Source of the DNA: Cephalotus follicularis
Taxonomy: Eukaryota; Streptophyta; Magnoliopsida; Oxalidales; Cephalotaceae
Direction: 5' to 3'
DNA: 64,000 nt
Assembly (NCBI GenBank): GCA_001972305.1
Contig: BDDD01000922.1
Location: 62,001 to 126,000, forward strand
The notes beneath the pieces were generated by a model that was not told the origin of the DNA, did no database searches, and saw nothing but the letters and a program-made list of their open reading frames with translations. Positions 1 through 10,293 of this stretch are shown here, piece by piece. Both the position numbers and the translations under genes were made by a program. Numbering within the stretch: the first letter of the stretch is position 1; each line of letters begins with the position of its first letter.

Positions 1-36
1 TTGCGAACTACTTTGTGAACTGTTGTTTCTGATGAA

Positions 37-203
37 ACCGTCGACACTTTACTGCTTTCAAAACTGACCCGTCGACGCTTTCATGCCTTCAAACTGAGTA
101 GTCGATGCTTTATATTTATGCTTTCTAAAACCATCGACTCTTTTGTGTGTTAAATTGAATAGTCGACACTTTACACTTTTAAATTAAACTAGTCGACGCT
201 TAG
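37..203. repeat. GTCGAC palindrome array in LTR C1
   Basis: Six units about 25-35 bp apart have the core GTCGAC or one-step variants (GTCGAT, ATCGAC), most followed by 'gctt' or 'actt'. The spacers are T-rich and irregular. The parallel LTR at 30688-30832 has a matching but diverged array. Confidence 0.8.
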
Positions 204-479
204 TGCCCTGTTTTGCGAAATGGCACTGTTTCTCGCTGTCTTCAAATCCAAACTGTTTCTTCTTTAAATTGATTCAATAGGAAGCCTCCCTAAGGCCTTG
301 TATCCTATGAAAATCATCTTTTAACACTGTTGAATCTTAAATCAAGTTTTCAAAGTGATTCTTGAAGCAATGCAACAAAAGAGTTTTCATGCAAATGGGT
401 TTTAAGAATTGTTAGGATAGCTCATTTTGGACATCTGGGCCCGGATATCCAATTGGACTTCCTCTCCATTGCTTTACAA

Positions 480-1400
480 ACTTCGATAGGGACCAACAAC
501 TGTTACTGAAAACTGTTACTGAAACTGTTACTGAATACTGTTACTGAATACTGTTACTGAAAACTGGTTTACAACTGTATTGACGGATGTGGATCACATG
601 GGTCCTTTAGGTCCCTATCATTTCTATTGTTTACTGTTACTGTTACTGTTGCTGGGTGCGACTACTGTATGATTACTGTTACTGTTATTGTTTGAGACCA
701 TACGTGATAACCCATTCATAATCTTCATTTCCGTCATGAAGTATTATGGGTGTTTGGCCGCACATCACTGTTAATCCTCCTTTTTTTGTGACCTACGGGA
801 GTCACCGCCTGAGGGATGGATACAGTTACTGTTACTAATACTGAGAGCTCTACTGTTACTGGCTAGTACCCTTCGGGTCTAGCATTACTGTTACTGGCTA
901 GTACCCTTCAGGTATAGCATTACTGTTACTGTTACTGGTTGGCACCTTCGGGACTAGCGCTACTGTACTATTTTCATGGCCAGTGTTATCCTATGCTCCA
1001 TACAACTATAACACGGGAGGGTTGTGTTTAGTCGATGGGGGTACTATCTTGGGTCGGAGCGGCAGAGAAGTACTTGACCCTACGACTGTTTGTTCCCATG
1101 TACTTTTACTGACTGTTTACTGATTGTCTGCAGGCCTATGGCCTTGGATATGATTAGGACCAGCTAGATATACCCCGCTTAGGGACGGTTGGTATATCAA
1201 AGCTGTCCGCAATTGTACACTGATATACTGTACTGCACTGTTACAACCACTGCACTGTACACCATTACTGTTCAATGCACACTGATATACTACAATGCAC
1301 TGTTACTGTACACTGTTACTGTTCACGGTGCACTTACTGTGACACGGCAAACCGTTACACTGTCACACTACTGTATTGATGCATACATTGCATATTGTTA
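480..1400. repeat. CTGTTA(CTG) hexamer-rich tracts in LTR C1
   Basis: Clusters of the hexamer 'ctgtta', often as 'ctgttactg', recur near 495-560, 620-690, 830-960 and 1255-1360. The same clusters are at 31130-31540 in the related LTR. They explain the tyrosine/threonine-rich spurious frames here. Confidence 0.75.
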
Positions 1401-2291
1401 TAACTGTTGCATACATAGCATAACTGTTGCATACATAGCACATAGTATACCCTACACGACATTATGTCGCTAACCCATTTCCCCTGTGTGCAGAATGGGT
1501 CAGGCTCAGACCCAGGTGATGGATCACAGTGAAATGGATCGAGATGGATGGATACTTCAAATGGATCTTGGATAGTAGTGGTGTTGGAATTGTGTTGATA
1601 TTGCATATGATTTCGTTATGATCATGTTATGGATTTACCTATATGAATTGTGTTAAATGAGACAGGCTAAGATGGATGGATTCTCTGTAGCATATTTTGG
1701 TTTGCCATATTGTATACGATCTTACTTATAGTAATGGATATGGGTTTACTTATAAAGAATCGTAAAAAGGGGCCTTATGTTTATAGTTGAATTGTACTAT
1801 TATGTTAGACTTGTTATGTATAAGAGACATATCTAAAGATATATAAGAGATATGTTTTATTTTAGCTATCGACATGCCGACATGTGGCAGTGCTTATGAT
1901 ATATATGTGTTTCTGTATTAAACAGGGACATGCCCATCATTTGAGGCATTAGAATGATGTAATAATGAGTTAAGTTGCGATTGCTGAGGGCTGAGCCCAA
2001 TATGTATATAAACTATTGATTCCTCCTTTGGGAGTGTGAATATATAAAAATGTGTTTTTCTTTACAGGGGGTTAAGTCCGATAAACGAATACATCATGCC
2101 CGATTTTCGGGAGATTTTAAGAGTTAGTTTTTATTCGATTTGATTATTCCACTGATGTTGTGTGACTTTGACTTTAAGATTTATATGTATAACACTTTGG
2201 AATATGAATATTATGATGAATGGACTGAACAGATTGCTATCTCATGCGTCGGATCGTGGGGGTTTACTCTCGCGGTTCGCGGCGTGACTTA

Positions 2292-2640
2292 TTCTTTCTC
2301 TCTACAACTCCATTTTGTTGAGGAGTTCTACGAGCAAAAAATTATGATCAAAACCATTTTCATTGGAAAAATTTTCAAAATCAATATTTTTAAATTCTCT
2401 ACCATGATCACTTCTAATAGATTTAATGGTAGAATTTCTTTCATTTTGAACTTTTTTACAAAAGATTTTAAATTCATTAAAATCATCATTTTTATGAACT
2501 AAAAACAAAGTCCAGGTAAATCTCAAAAAAGCATCCACAATCACTAAGGCATATAATTTGCCACCAAGACTTCTAGTCCTAGATGGTCTAAACAAATCCA
2601 TATGCAATAGTTCCAATGGCATTGATGTAGAAACTACATT
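2292..2640 (-). pseudogene. Copia element J: integrase core, truncated
   Basis: Read on the minus strand, this is the start of a Ty1/copia integrase core, which inserts retrotransposon cDNA into the host genome. The visible motifs are LLHMDLF at the N-terminal edge, LVIVDAF in the first catalytic strand and RSDHGREF around the second catalytic Asp. A PQQNG-type motif with the expected catalytic Glu follows, but only in a shifted frame, so a frameshift lies near 2330. The sequence stops at 2292 just after that motif, where the gypsy-type LTR C1 begins. The rest of integrase, RT and RNase H are absent. The wording of the motifs suggests a Sirevirus-like lineage, which I infer. Confidence 0.85.
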
Positions 2641-3200
2641 TTTACTTTTAGAAGTTGATCGAGTTTGTTATCCCATTTGACAAGCATCACAAATTTTATC
2701 TTTTTCAAACGAAGGTTTGGGAAGACCTTTAACAAGATCATATATTATAATTTTTTAAATTGTGTTCATGCTGGCATGACCTAGTCTCCTATGCCATAAC
2801 CAACTATCGTCAATATTCATTGAGACAAGACATTTTACATTTTGAAAATAAACATCTTTTAAATTTATAACATAAACATTATCTTGTCTATAACAAATGA
2901 ATTTAATAGAGTTATCTAAGACATTAACTACTATGCAATGTGTCTTTTCGAAAGTAACTCTATAACCTTTGTCACACAAATGACTTATACTAAGAAGGTT
3001 ATGGTTGAGTCCCTTGACATATAAGACATTATCAATAGAATTTGAAGACTTTTCACCTATGTTGGCAACTCCTTCAATTTTCCCTTCGGCATTGTCTCCA
3101 ACTGTCACTTGTCCTCCAACTTTTGACTTCAGGGTGATCAACTGATTTTTGTCACCCGTCATATGTTTGCAGCAGCCACTATCTATGTACCATTGATTGG
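2641..3200 (-). pseudogene. Copia element J: aspartic protease and GAG-pre-integrase
   Basis: The minus strand encodes the join of protease and integrase. The protease active site reads WYIDSGCCKHMTGD around 3150-3197 (the DSG triad). About 130 residues later comes HRRLGHAS followed by CDAC, the HHCC zinc finger at the integrase N-terminus. DNVLYVKGLNHNLLSISHLC lies between and is typical of copia protease C-terminal regions. Stops occur downstream of the HRRLGHAS motif (near 2755) and after CQMG, so the frame is broken. The next downstream piece is the integrase core at 2292-2640. The family assignment is strong; no function remains. Confidence 0.88.
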
Positions 3201-3548
3201 TTTTGGCATTCTTGTGCTCCTACCAAAAAGTATAATCATGTTCATTTCTTTGGTACCCAAATGGCTTTGGGTCCATTGTGGTTAACAGGGATGGTTCCTT
3301 TTGGAACCCAAATTCTCTTAATCTTTGTATTAAACCTTTTATGCCAACAATTACTAGATATATGTCCAATTGTGTTACATTAATTACATGTAACTACTTT
3401 TTTATTGATTTTCTTTCTTTCTATCAATTTTTCAAAGTTCTTTACTTCATTCATTTCATCAAAAGCTAAACCTTCTCTATCAAAAACACACCTTTGAACA
3501 CCTAGTAGTCTATCATGTGTTTTACTACTACTAGAGAATTTAGAAAAA
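3201..3548 (-). pseudogene. Copia element J: gag C-terminus with zinc knuckle
   Basis: The minus-strand frame runs from a lysine- and serine-rich stretch (SKFSSSSKTHDRLLG) into a nucleocapsid-type CCHC knuckle, CN-stop-CNTIGHISSNC, near 3345-3390. A TAA codon lies inside the knuckle. The knuckle normally binds the element's RNA during packaging. The gag reading continues on the other side of the solo LTR at 3554-6172: the flanking pieces join exactly at the 5-bp duplication GTTTT (3549-3553 and 6173-6177). Confidence 0.8.
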
Positions 3549-3710
3549 GTTTTTGTAACGCCCGTGATTTTCATGTACTGTAATTTCACAATGTAATTGT
3601 ACCTTAGTTGTGGAATTAATAAAACTATGGATGTTTTCCCAAATTATGGTGATGTTGATTTTAATCAATTATATACTTAGAAGTGTGATTACTTGGTAAT
3701 TATGCTGGAG

Positions 3711-3863
3711 GCAGTAGACTGGTATGGAGGACCAGCCGACTGGATGGCTGCATATGGGGGCAGTCGACTGGTGGGATGAACCAATCGACTGGCCAACTGT
3801 CGTGACACTTGGCAACAGACTGCCAGGTGAACAACCGACTACCAGGGAGAGTCAGCCGATTGG
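3711..3863. repeat. CAGTCGACTG-type array in solo LTR L1, first block
   Basis: About six 12-bp units 'RCAGTCGACTGG' or variants (CCGACT, ATCGACT, TAGACT) occur at 18-30 bp spacing, near 3711, 3732, 3760, 3781, 3831 and 3851. The flanks CAG and CTG are conserved together with the core. Confidence 0.85.
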
Positions 3864-4668
3864 ATCTTGCTCTGTTTTGTTGCATGTGATAGAAAACACA
3901 TGCCACAGCTGACATGGGAAGAGGGCGCCATCTGTATCCCATGCAGCCGAAGGAAAGGATGTAAGGGACACCTGTGGATCATGCAAACTTCATAGGGCAG
4001 AGAAAATCAGACCTGTGAGTATGTGCATGATGTGAATGAGGGAATATGGCTTTGGTGCCATGTAAAGGGGGAAAGGGAGAAAAGACCCTGCATAAAAACA
4101 TCTCACTCATTCCTCTCATCCTAAACCTGTTAAGTTGAGAACCAGAGAAAATAGTATAGAGAAAACACAAAGGGAGGAGGAAAGGAGAGTGTTGTCCATT
4201 GTCGAAGCTTGGAGCTCAAGGTGGGAGCCGTCCTTGGAACTGCTGGGCTTGGAGTTGGAGCTTCTGGGGAGCTCAGAACGTCACTGATTGGAACGAGAAG
4301 AGGTGGACTTACTGATTCCTAACTTGGAATGAAAAGGTAGGGGAAGTTGTAATGGTGTTTTGAGTTAAAGTTACTGTATGTTTCATGAATTGAAATGCCT
4401 GGTTTTGTGAGTTGTAGCTACTGATATTATAAAGTTGTTACTATTGTTTTCAACTGCTATGCCTGCCCACTGAGAATCAAATGTGATAAAGTGTATGCAT
4501 GTTGAACCTTAACATGGAATTGGTTTGCATGTTGAAATGTATGTTGGACGTGTTGTTATATGGATGATATGACAACCTGTGGTTATATTCCTCTCCCTGA
4601 GCTTGATTTATCTGCTTACCATGATTCGTTGGAGTAGTTAGACCTATTTGCATGCCACTGGTTCGCAG

Positions 4669-4888
4669 AGCAGCCGACTGTCGAAGGGAGACAGTCGACT
4701 GCCAATGGAAAGCAGTCGACTGTTCATACTTCATACTGCCCAGGAAATGGCAATCTGGGAATGTTCACGTATGGGTGTACTGTAATAGTCGACTGTTGAA
4801 GAACAACAGCCAACTGCCTAATAGACAGTCGACTACTGATACTGCTCGACCCAGAACAGTAGACTGGTAAGGATTCCAGCTGACTGGT
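4669..4888. repeat. CAGTCGACTG-type array in solo LTR L1, second block
   Basis: Eight units with the same 'CAGTCGACTG' consensus are spread over 220 bp near 4671, 4690, 4709, 4786, 4807, 4824, 4856 and 4877. Several are one-transition variants (CCGACTG, CTGACTG, TAGACTG). Confidence 0.85.
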
Positions 4889-6177
4889 TGGAATGCTGTT
4901 TGCCCAAGACGATGTGAAACGATCCCGATTCCTGCTAGGATGCATTTGAGCATTTGTATGCATTGCATATGTACTGTTTTACTGCCTGTTTGTACTGTTT
5001 GTACTCGAATTATGATTTCTAATGTGTTGTTACTTTAGAAATGCATATGTGAACTGAAACTACTATTTTGAGTACAAAACGAATATTGATATCGTATTTT
5101 CAAATATCTTTGGAAAGTGATTTCCGCTACTGAAACTGTTTAAAAGTATTCCTATTGAAAATGCAATATTTCAAATGTTGTCACTTTCGAAACATTTTGG
5201 AAACAACCTGCCTGTTGTGGATCCAAACGATCACTACTGTCCTGTTTACTGTACTGTTACTGCTTGAATTCACTGTTTGCTCTGTGAATTGCTATGTGTT
5301 TGTGTTTGAGCCACTAGTTGCATGGCGGAGGCTTCTAGCGCTGGCTAGTGGTAGGGTTGACCTAGGGGCCAGGAGTATGGCTGGGTAATTCACTGTACTG
5401 TTGCCTCGCTCGGTTGCCTGGAGCAGGAACCGGAGTGGGAGTGTAGCGTGGGGCCAGGAGTTGGCGGCGCTACACATACTGCCTGTTGTTGTGGTCCTAT
5501 GTGGATATCCTGTACTGCCTGTTGGTCCTTCTTGGACATTACTGTGCTTGTTGATGTAGCCCTGGCCGGGTTACTACTGTACTGTTCCTGCATACATATA
5601 TTTTCTTATATACGTACCCACTGATATTTTACCGTACTGTTAAATATATATTTTTCGTATATATATAAACTGGAATTTCTACTGTACTGCATCATCCATG
5701 CATTCATATCATGACATGCATTTAATTTTAATCCCGAACTGCTCTTATGACTTAGCCGAGTGAGGACAAAGGCTAACCCCCTACTTTACAGATTGATGCA
5801 GTGGACCTGTAGGATTGGCATGGACGAGGAGCAAGTATTATGTTGTTCTTAGTTTTACTATTCTCCTGTTATGTAATAAACTATGTTGCTAAAGGATTTC
5901 TGATGTACCGTTTTTACGGATTTGTTGAGGATGGATTTTAGACTTGTACTGTAATCACGCTCCGTTTTGCGGGCGATTAACAATGTTGGGTTGTTCTGGG
6001 TAGCATGTAGTATGGGATGCACGCTACGGGTTTTACAGCTTATGGATATTTTATGCTTCCGCGCTGATAGCTTGTTAAAACTTTAAATTTTATGGTTTTT
6101 ACATGAGCTGTATTTTTACGTGTTAATTGCCTTTACTGCTTATATGTCGTTTCTCTTAAACGGGGTGTGACAGTTTT

Positions 6178-6543
6178 CTTTAGAGCCTCTATCTCAATTT
6201 TAAGTTCTTTTATTTTCCTCCTTAAAGTTTGTTGATAATTCTAAAGACATGCTTAATATATCTATTTCATTTTTCAAAGATTCATTTTCTTTTGATAACA
6301 AAAGATTATTTTTCTTGAAAGCATCAACTTCAATTTTGAAAAAATTATTTTCCTTTTCTAATAAACCTATTTTATCATCATTCATCGAAGTAGAAGAAAT
6401 AGTTGTTTTTAATTCATTATTTTCAATAGTCAAATATTTAATTTTATTCTTGAAAGAATAAATAATTGAAGTATATCGTTTACATCTTCTATAAACTCAT
6501 CGCAACTTACCTTATTTTCTACTTTACTTGCATTCTCTTCATC
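6178..6543 (-). pseudogene. Copia element J: gag middle, coiled-coil segment
   Basis: The minus-strand frame is rich in Leu, Glu, Lys and Asn with heptad-like spacing (KIGLLEKENNFFKIEVDAF and on), followed towards the C-terminus by more of the same. Upstream in the element it begins with an acidic stretch, DEENASKVENKVSCDEF. Coiled-coil segments of this kind lie between the capsid part and the zinc knuckle in gag of some copia lineages. It is bounded by the two solo LTRs, each with a perfect duplication, and so reads as one gag gene with 8620-9060 and 3201-3548. Confidence 0.75.
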
Positions 6544-7573
6544 ACTATTATAACGCCCCAGATCCGAGTCCACTTTATGCTCAAAGCGAATTTCGGGGAT
6601 TCGGTGCGTTACGTGGGGGTGAAACCTCTAATCCTTTAACAATCTTACTTAATTGCTATTATCTATAAATAACTTGATATACTAAACCTTAAAATTTTAT
6701 ACTCTTATTTAAATCATCATACATCATAACAATTATAGTCAACATCTTACATCTCCACAGGATCTATCATAAAGTATTATACAGCGGAACATTAGTTTAT
6801 AATGTCATAAACTATTATACAAAATGATATTTCGTAACATAATTCGTAACATAATTTCTTCTCGAAATTATCACTTATGAGCTCCTGCCAAAGCTCGACT
6901 TTCCACCTTCAATCCTCTCCTGAAAAATTTTAGTTGAAAACAAAAAAACATTGAAAGGAGTGAGCACCAAAATAGCCCAGCAAGAATTATCGTAATAAAA
7001 CATTATTGAAATTCATTTTCTGGTAATTTTATAAAACCAGTATATTTCACATTCATTCATTTCTTTTCTGATCATATCTCATGAATCGGAATATTTTATA
7101 AATACTGAGGGGTTTATAAAATTTATTAACCTTGTTGAACCATTGCTTCACCGGGGCATTATGCACTCCCCGATTACTATCCTTACATCACATGCATGTC
7201 CGAGAGCACTATCCGCTCTTTAACGTTAATCTTTTACTAGATTAATCCACCCTGGATCACAATCCAGTCGTTGTTCATCTCAGTTTGTTGTCTTTTCTCA
7301 TTTCGTAAAAATAATCATTTCTTGATACGTTGAGTGATCAGCTCAAAGCATCCATAAATAATTTTGTACAACATTTTCTAGAATTCATATTTCAAACGGA
7401 AATATTTTAAAATGGTAATATATAATTTCGTTAAGAAATTGGCAGCAATTCAACATAGAATTTAAGAATTTACATAAATTTAATATAGACATTTACAACG
7501 AATATTGGCAGCAATTTAAAATACAGGAACATAATAATTATAAAAGATATATACAAATAAGTTAGTTAAATAT

Positions 7574-7790
7574 CGAGCATAAAAATTGCTTAATTGAAAT
7601 ATTAAATAAAAAATTAACTCCCTCCACTCGGTCAGACGGATATACCGATCATATCGATGGGAAAGTTAAATTGATAAAATAAACTGTTGCAACGAGCATA
7701 AAACTGCTTAATTGAAATATTAAATTAAAAATTAACTTCCTCCACTCGGTCAGACGGATATACCGATCATATCGATGGGAAAGTTAAATT
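7574..7790. repeat. Direct duplication of about 98 bp in solo LTR S
   Basis: 7574-7672 and 7693-7790 are nearly identical, starting 'cgagcataaaa' and ending 'gggaaagttaaatt', with a 20-bp spacer. A few substitutions and one or two single-base length differences separate them. Confidence 0.88.
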
Positions 7791-8212
7791 AAATTGAGCT
7801 GAATACTAAAATAAAATAATTTAAAAGAATGAGTAGAAATTCCTAACATAAAGTATGTTTAGAAAAAAAAAGAACAGGAGTCCTTACCTTGCTTTATCTC
7901 CTTCTCTCTTTTCTCCACAGTGAAGAAATTACTATGCTGAAATCCCAACAAAATTCCCTTTTCTCCTCTTCCCTTCTTTCTCTCTTTCTCTCTTCCCTCT
8001 CTTCTTCCTCTTTCTCTCTTCCTTCTCTTCTTTCTCTTTCTCTCTTCCTTATCTCAGTAAACTCTCTCTCAATTTTTTTTCTACTGATCACTCTCACAAT
8101 TTACTGCTATTTATAGGTAAAAAACGCCGCCTCATTTTTGTCATTTTTTGCCCATTTTTTTTACCCCGTCCGTTCGTTGCTCGTGGCGCACAAAACGTCA
8201 GAAAAATGACTC

Positions 8213-8435
8213 AAAGCGTCGACGGTTTCGCTCTAAGCGTCGACGGTCACAGGCTTGACCTGAGCTTTTCACCTCTATCCCGACTAAAGCGCTGACGCTT
8301 TCTTACAAAGCATCAACGCTTTTAAGTCTTCGTCCAAGTCAACAGACATACCTGACTTCAAAGCGTCGATATTTTCATTTAGAACGTCGACCGTTGCTCA
8401 AAGCGTCGACTCTTTATCCCTAAGCGTCGACGGTT
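8213..8435. repeat. AGCGTCGACG-type array in solo LTR S
   Basis: Units with 'aagcgtcgacggtt' or decayed forms (gcgctgacgct, gcatcaacgct, gcgtcgatat, acgtcgaccg) recur about every 20-35 bp. They have the 'AGCG...' flank rather than the 'CAG...CTG' flank of LTR L1. Confidence 0.82.
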
Positions 8436-8619
8436 AGAGGTATATTTCCAATTTACCTTTGCACTGGTTTAAAGCGCAGATATAAGATGTCTAAGATTCG
8501 ACCGTACTCCCCGAGGGTAGGGTCATACTACGGGTCCCTTGAAATATTTGCCAACTACACAAAAGCAAACATTTTCCATAATTAATATCTTACATGGAAA
8601 TTTGGGTCCTTACAACTAT

Positions 8620-9060
8620 CACTTTATGTTTCTTCTTTTACCATAAAACATAAGTTTGCTGCTTCATCACCATTTTCCTCATAGATGTGTTCCAACTTAT
8701 CCTATATCTCCTTGGCCAAGATACAGGAAGAAATATGATAAAAAAATATTAGAGCTCAAAGCACAAAAAATCAAATGTTTGGCCTTAGCATTTAATCGTA
8801 ACATTTCTCCTTCTTTCTCATCATATCTAGCTCTTGGATTAGAGATAGATTCTTTAGGCACTCCTAGCTCTTGGATTAGAGATAGATTCTTTAGGCACTC
8901 CTGAACCAAAAACAACTATATCCCAAAGATCATAATAAAGAGATTGTAAAAAGGTTGTCATTTTAACTTTCCATTGACTACAGTCATTTTCATCAAAAAA
9001 CGGTGGCATACAAATAGATTTATTATCAAAAAAATAAGCCTCCTTTTTCGATTTTAAAGA
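8620..9060 (-). pseudogene. Copia element J: gag N-terminus (UBN2-like)
   Basis: The minus strand encodes the N-terminal half of a copia gag polyprotein. It shows PPFFDENDCSQWKVKMTTFL followed by LYYDLWDIV, and later AKEI-stop-DKLEHIYEENGDEAAN, all typical of the UBN2/DUF4219 gag family of plant copia elements. No start codon is visible before the first motif. A perfect 37-bp tandem duplication (8828-8901) shifts the frame, and a stop replaces a residue after AKEI. It joins 6178-6543 across the solo LTR S at the ACTAT duplication. Confidence 0.85.
8828..8901. repeat. Perfect 37-bp tandem duplication inside copia gag
   Basis: Two identical 37-bp copies, 8828-8864 and 8865-8901, begin 'tagctcttgg' and end 'gcactcc'. 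Since 37 is not a multiple of three, the event disrupts the gag frame. Confidence 0.95.
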
Positions 9061-9139
9061 TTAAGACAAAAACAAAATAAATAAACACACAATCAAATTA
9101 CTCTAATCAATTAAAAACAATTAAATAATAAAAATAAAT

Positions 9140-10293
9140 TGTAACAATGTAAAAGAGTGGGAAAGAGAGATTGTAAACGGTTTATAGTGGTTCGGCCAAA
9201 GATGCCTACGTCCACTCTCCCTAGTAGCACTTGAGGTTCCACTAGATTGTAATCCCCCTATCACAATCCCAACATCTGGATTTTTACAAGGAAAATCCTT
9301 ACTCTGATTTTAGGAGCAAAATCCTAAGTCAGATTTTTATAAAAGAATTCCTAACGTTAATTTTATAGCTCAATCCTAACTATAATGCAGGTATTAACAA
9401 CTTGAGGTATACACAAATGATTTTCAGAAAGTGTTTGTGTAATCTCTAAAAGATTGAATATGGCTTAACTAAGGCTCAATGAAAGAATAACACAAATAAA
9501 GCTTTAACAATGGCAAAGAAATGTATTTATTGTTGTTTCTTGATTTCTTGTTTTTGTTGTATTTCCTCACTAATTAAGAGCTTTATTTATAGCCTTCTTG
9601 CAGTCATATAGCCGTTCGAATCATTAAAGAGCCGTTGGAATCAAGTAAGGAGAGTTCTCCCCATCTCAGCACCTTCAAATCTTGCAGATTTTTGTGTCTG
9701 GCTGTCTCAGGCCTCGACGCTTACGAATGGGGCCGACGCATATGTTCTTATACGTTAACTCCTTTTACCACAATCTGATTTTTACTTTATTCACGTTAAC
9801 GTGTAAGCATGGCGTTGACGTGAATATCCTTTGTGTTGACTTCATTCTCCTTCTGTATTAACATCTAAGTCACTCTGAGATTTTTGAACTCTTTTGCGTT
9901 GACGTCTTTAGAATAGATGTTGATGCCAATATTTCTTCACGTTGACGTCCAAGTTACTCGATTATTTTCCCCATTTTGGCGTTGACGTCTTCCTTATGGC
10001 GTTGATGTCAATATGACTAAACCCAGCACATTGATGAGAATAATTAGCATGTTGACGAAGATAATCTTGCAAAGTCTAGAACACATGCTTAAACCCAGCA
10101 TGTTGACGCCAATGTTCTAGTCGTTGACGCCAATGTTCTAGTCGTTGACACCAATATCATTGATCTGCACATTTTGCTTGTTTTCACTTACATCCTTACC
10201 TATTTGTTTCATATAAAGTATCTTTCACATCAACAAACAAGTTAGGTGTTTTGTTATCATTAAAACCAGGATTGTAACACATATTTGTCAACA
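9140..10293 (-). mobile_element. Copia element J: 5' LTR, minus strand (limits approximate)
   Basis: In minus-strand sense the right end reads TGTTGACAAATATG, then a 'ttttaatgataacaaaaca' block, a pattern common at 5' ends of Sirevirus-type LTRs. Towards gag it contains a 'tggttcggccaaagatgcc' segment near 9190. The inner limit is uncertain, as I see no clear primer site between about 9060 and 9150. The LTR carries the decayed array at 9712-10150. The right flank is an unrelated fragment of copia LTR (H3), so the insertion duplication cannot be matched. Confidence 0.6.
9712..10150. repeat. Decayed GTCGAC/GTTGAC array in copia J LTR
   Basis: More than a dozen 'CGTTGACGTC'-like units occur at 20-50 bp spacing, with a few TCGACG and many GTTGACG or GTTGATG forms. 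Almost all differ from GTCGAC by single C-to-T or G-to-A steps. Confidence 0.75.

Larger units (their letters stand above)
1..2287 (+). mobile_element. LTR fragment of gypsy-type family C (C1), 3' part
   Basis: The first 1.5 kb runs parallel to 30655-32090, with the same order of motifs: a GTCGAC array, CTGTTA hexamers, a 'taccccgcttagggacgg' block and a stretch around 'acccatttc'. From about 1430 to 2160 it also resembles 41940-42640. It ends near 2287 in 'gcggcgtgac', which looks like the GTGTGACA-type LTR end seen elsewhere here. It stops abruptly against minus-strand copia integrase sequence at 2292. The left end lies outside the window, so no target duplication can be tested. Short open frames inside it are not supported as genes. 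The family is clear from repetition within the window; assignment to gypsy is inferred from the LTR style. Confidence 0.7.
3554..6172 (+). mobile_element. Solo LTR L1 (chromovirus type) with GTTTT target duplication
   Basis: It starts TGTAACGCCC and ends GGGGTGTGACA, 2619 bp, flanked by perfect GTTTT at 3549-3553 and 6173-6177. No internal region, primer site or polypurine tract is present, so it is a solo LTR left by LTR-LTR recombination. Its 3' third shares blocks with the LTRs at 14718 and 59564: 'gccgagtgaggacaaagg' at 5756, 'gcgggcgattaacaatg' near 5968 and 'tagtatgggatgc' near 6009. These place it with the chromovirus LTRs of the window. 'cataaaaac' near 4091 could be a TATA box. It sits inside gag of copia J. 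Confidence 0.92.
6549..8614 (-). mobile_element. Solo LTR S (B-type family), minus strand, ACTAT duplication
   Basis: On the plus strand it reads TATAACGCCCC to GTCCTTACA. Reversed, it starts TGTAAGGACC and ends in GGGGCGTTATA, where the last CA has become TA. Perfect ACTAT copies flank it at 6544-6548 and 8615-8619. Its ends and 3' half resemble the B LTR (43011-45813): the 'cacgtaacgcaccgattcc' region, the region around the conserved 'cgttga...' blocks, and 'agcaaggtaaggactcc'. It is 2066 bp and lies inside gag of copia J. The pyrimidine-rich tract 7905-8060 would be purine-rich leader sequence in the LTR's own sense. Confidence 0.9.

Noticed and set aside
3711-4888. GTCGAC arrays as a CRISPR array
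   Set aside because: Units are only 10-14 bp, spacing is irregular, units vary, no cas genes, and the DNA is from a plant.
5155-5593. Short frames on both strands inside solo LTR L1
   Set aside because: They overlap one another, lie in LTR DNA and have no motif.
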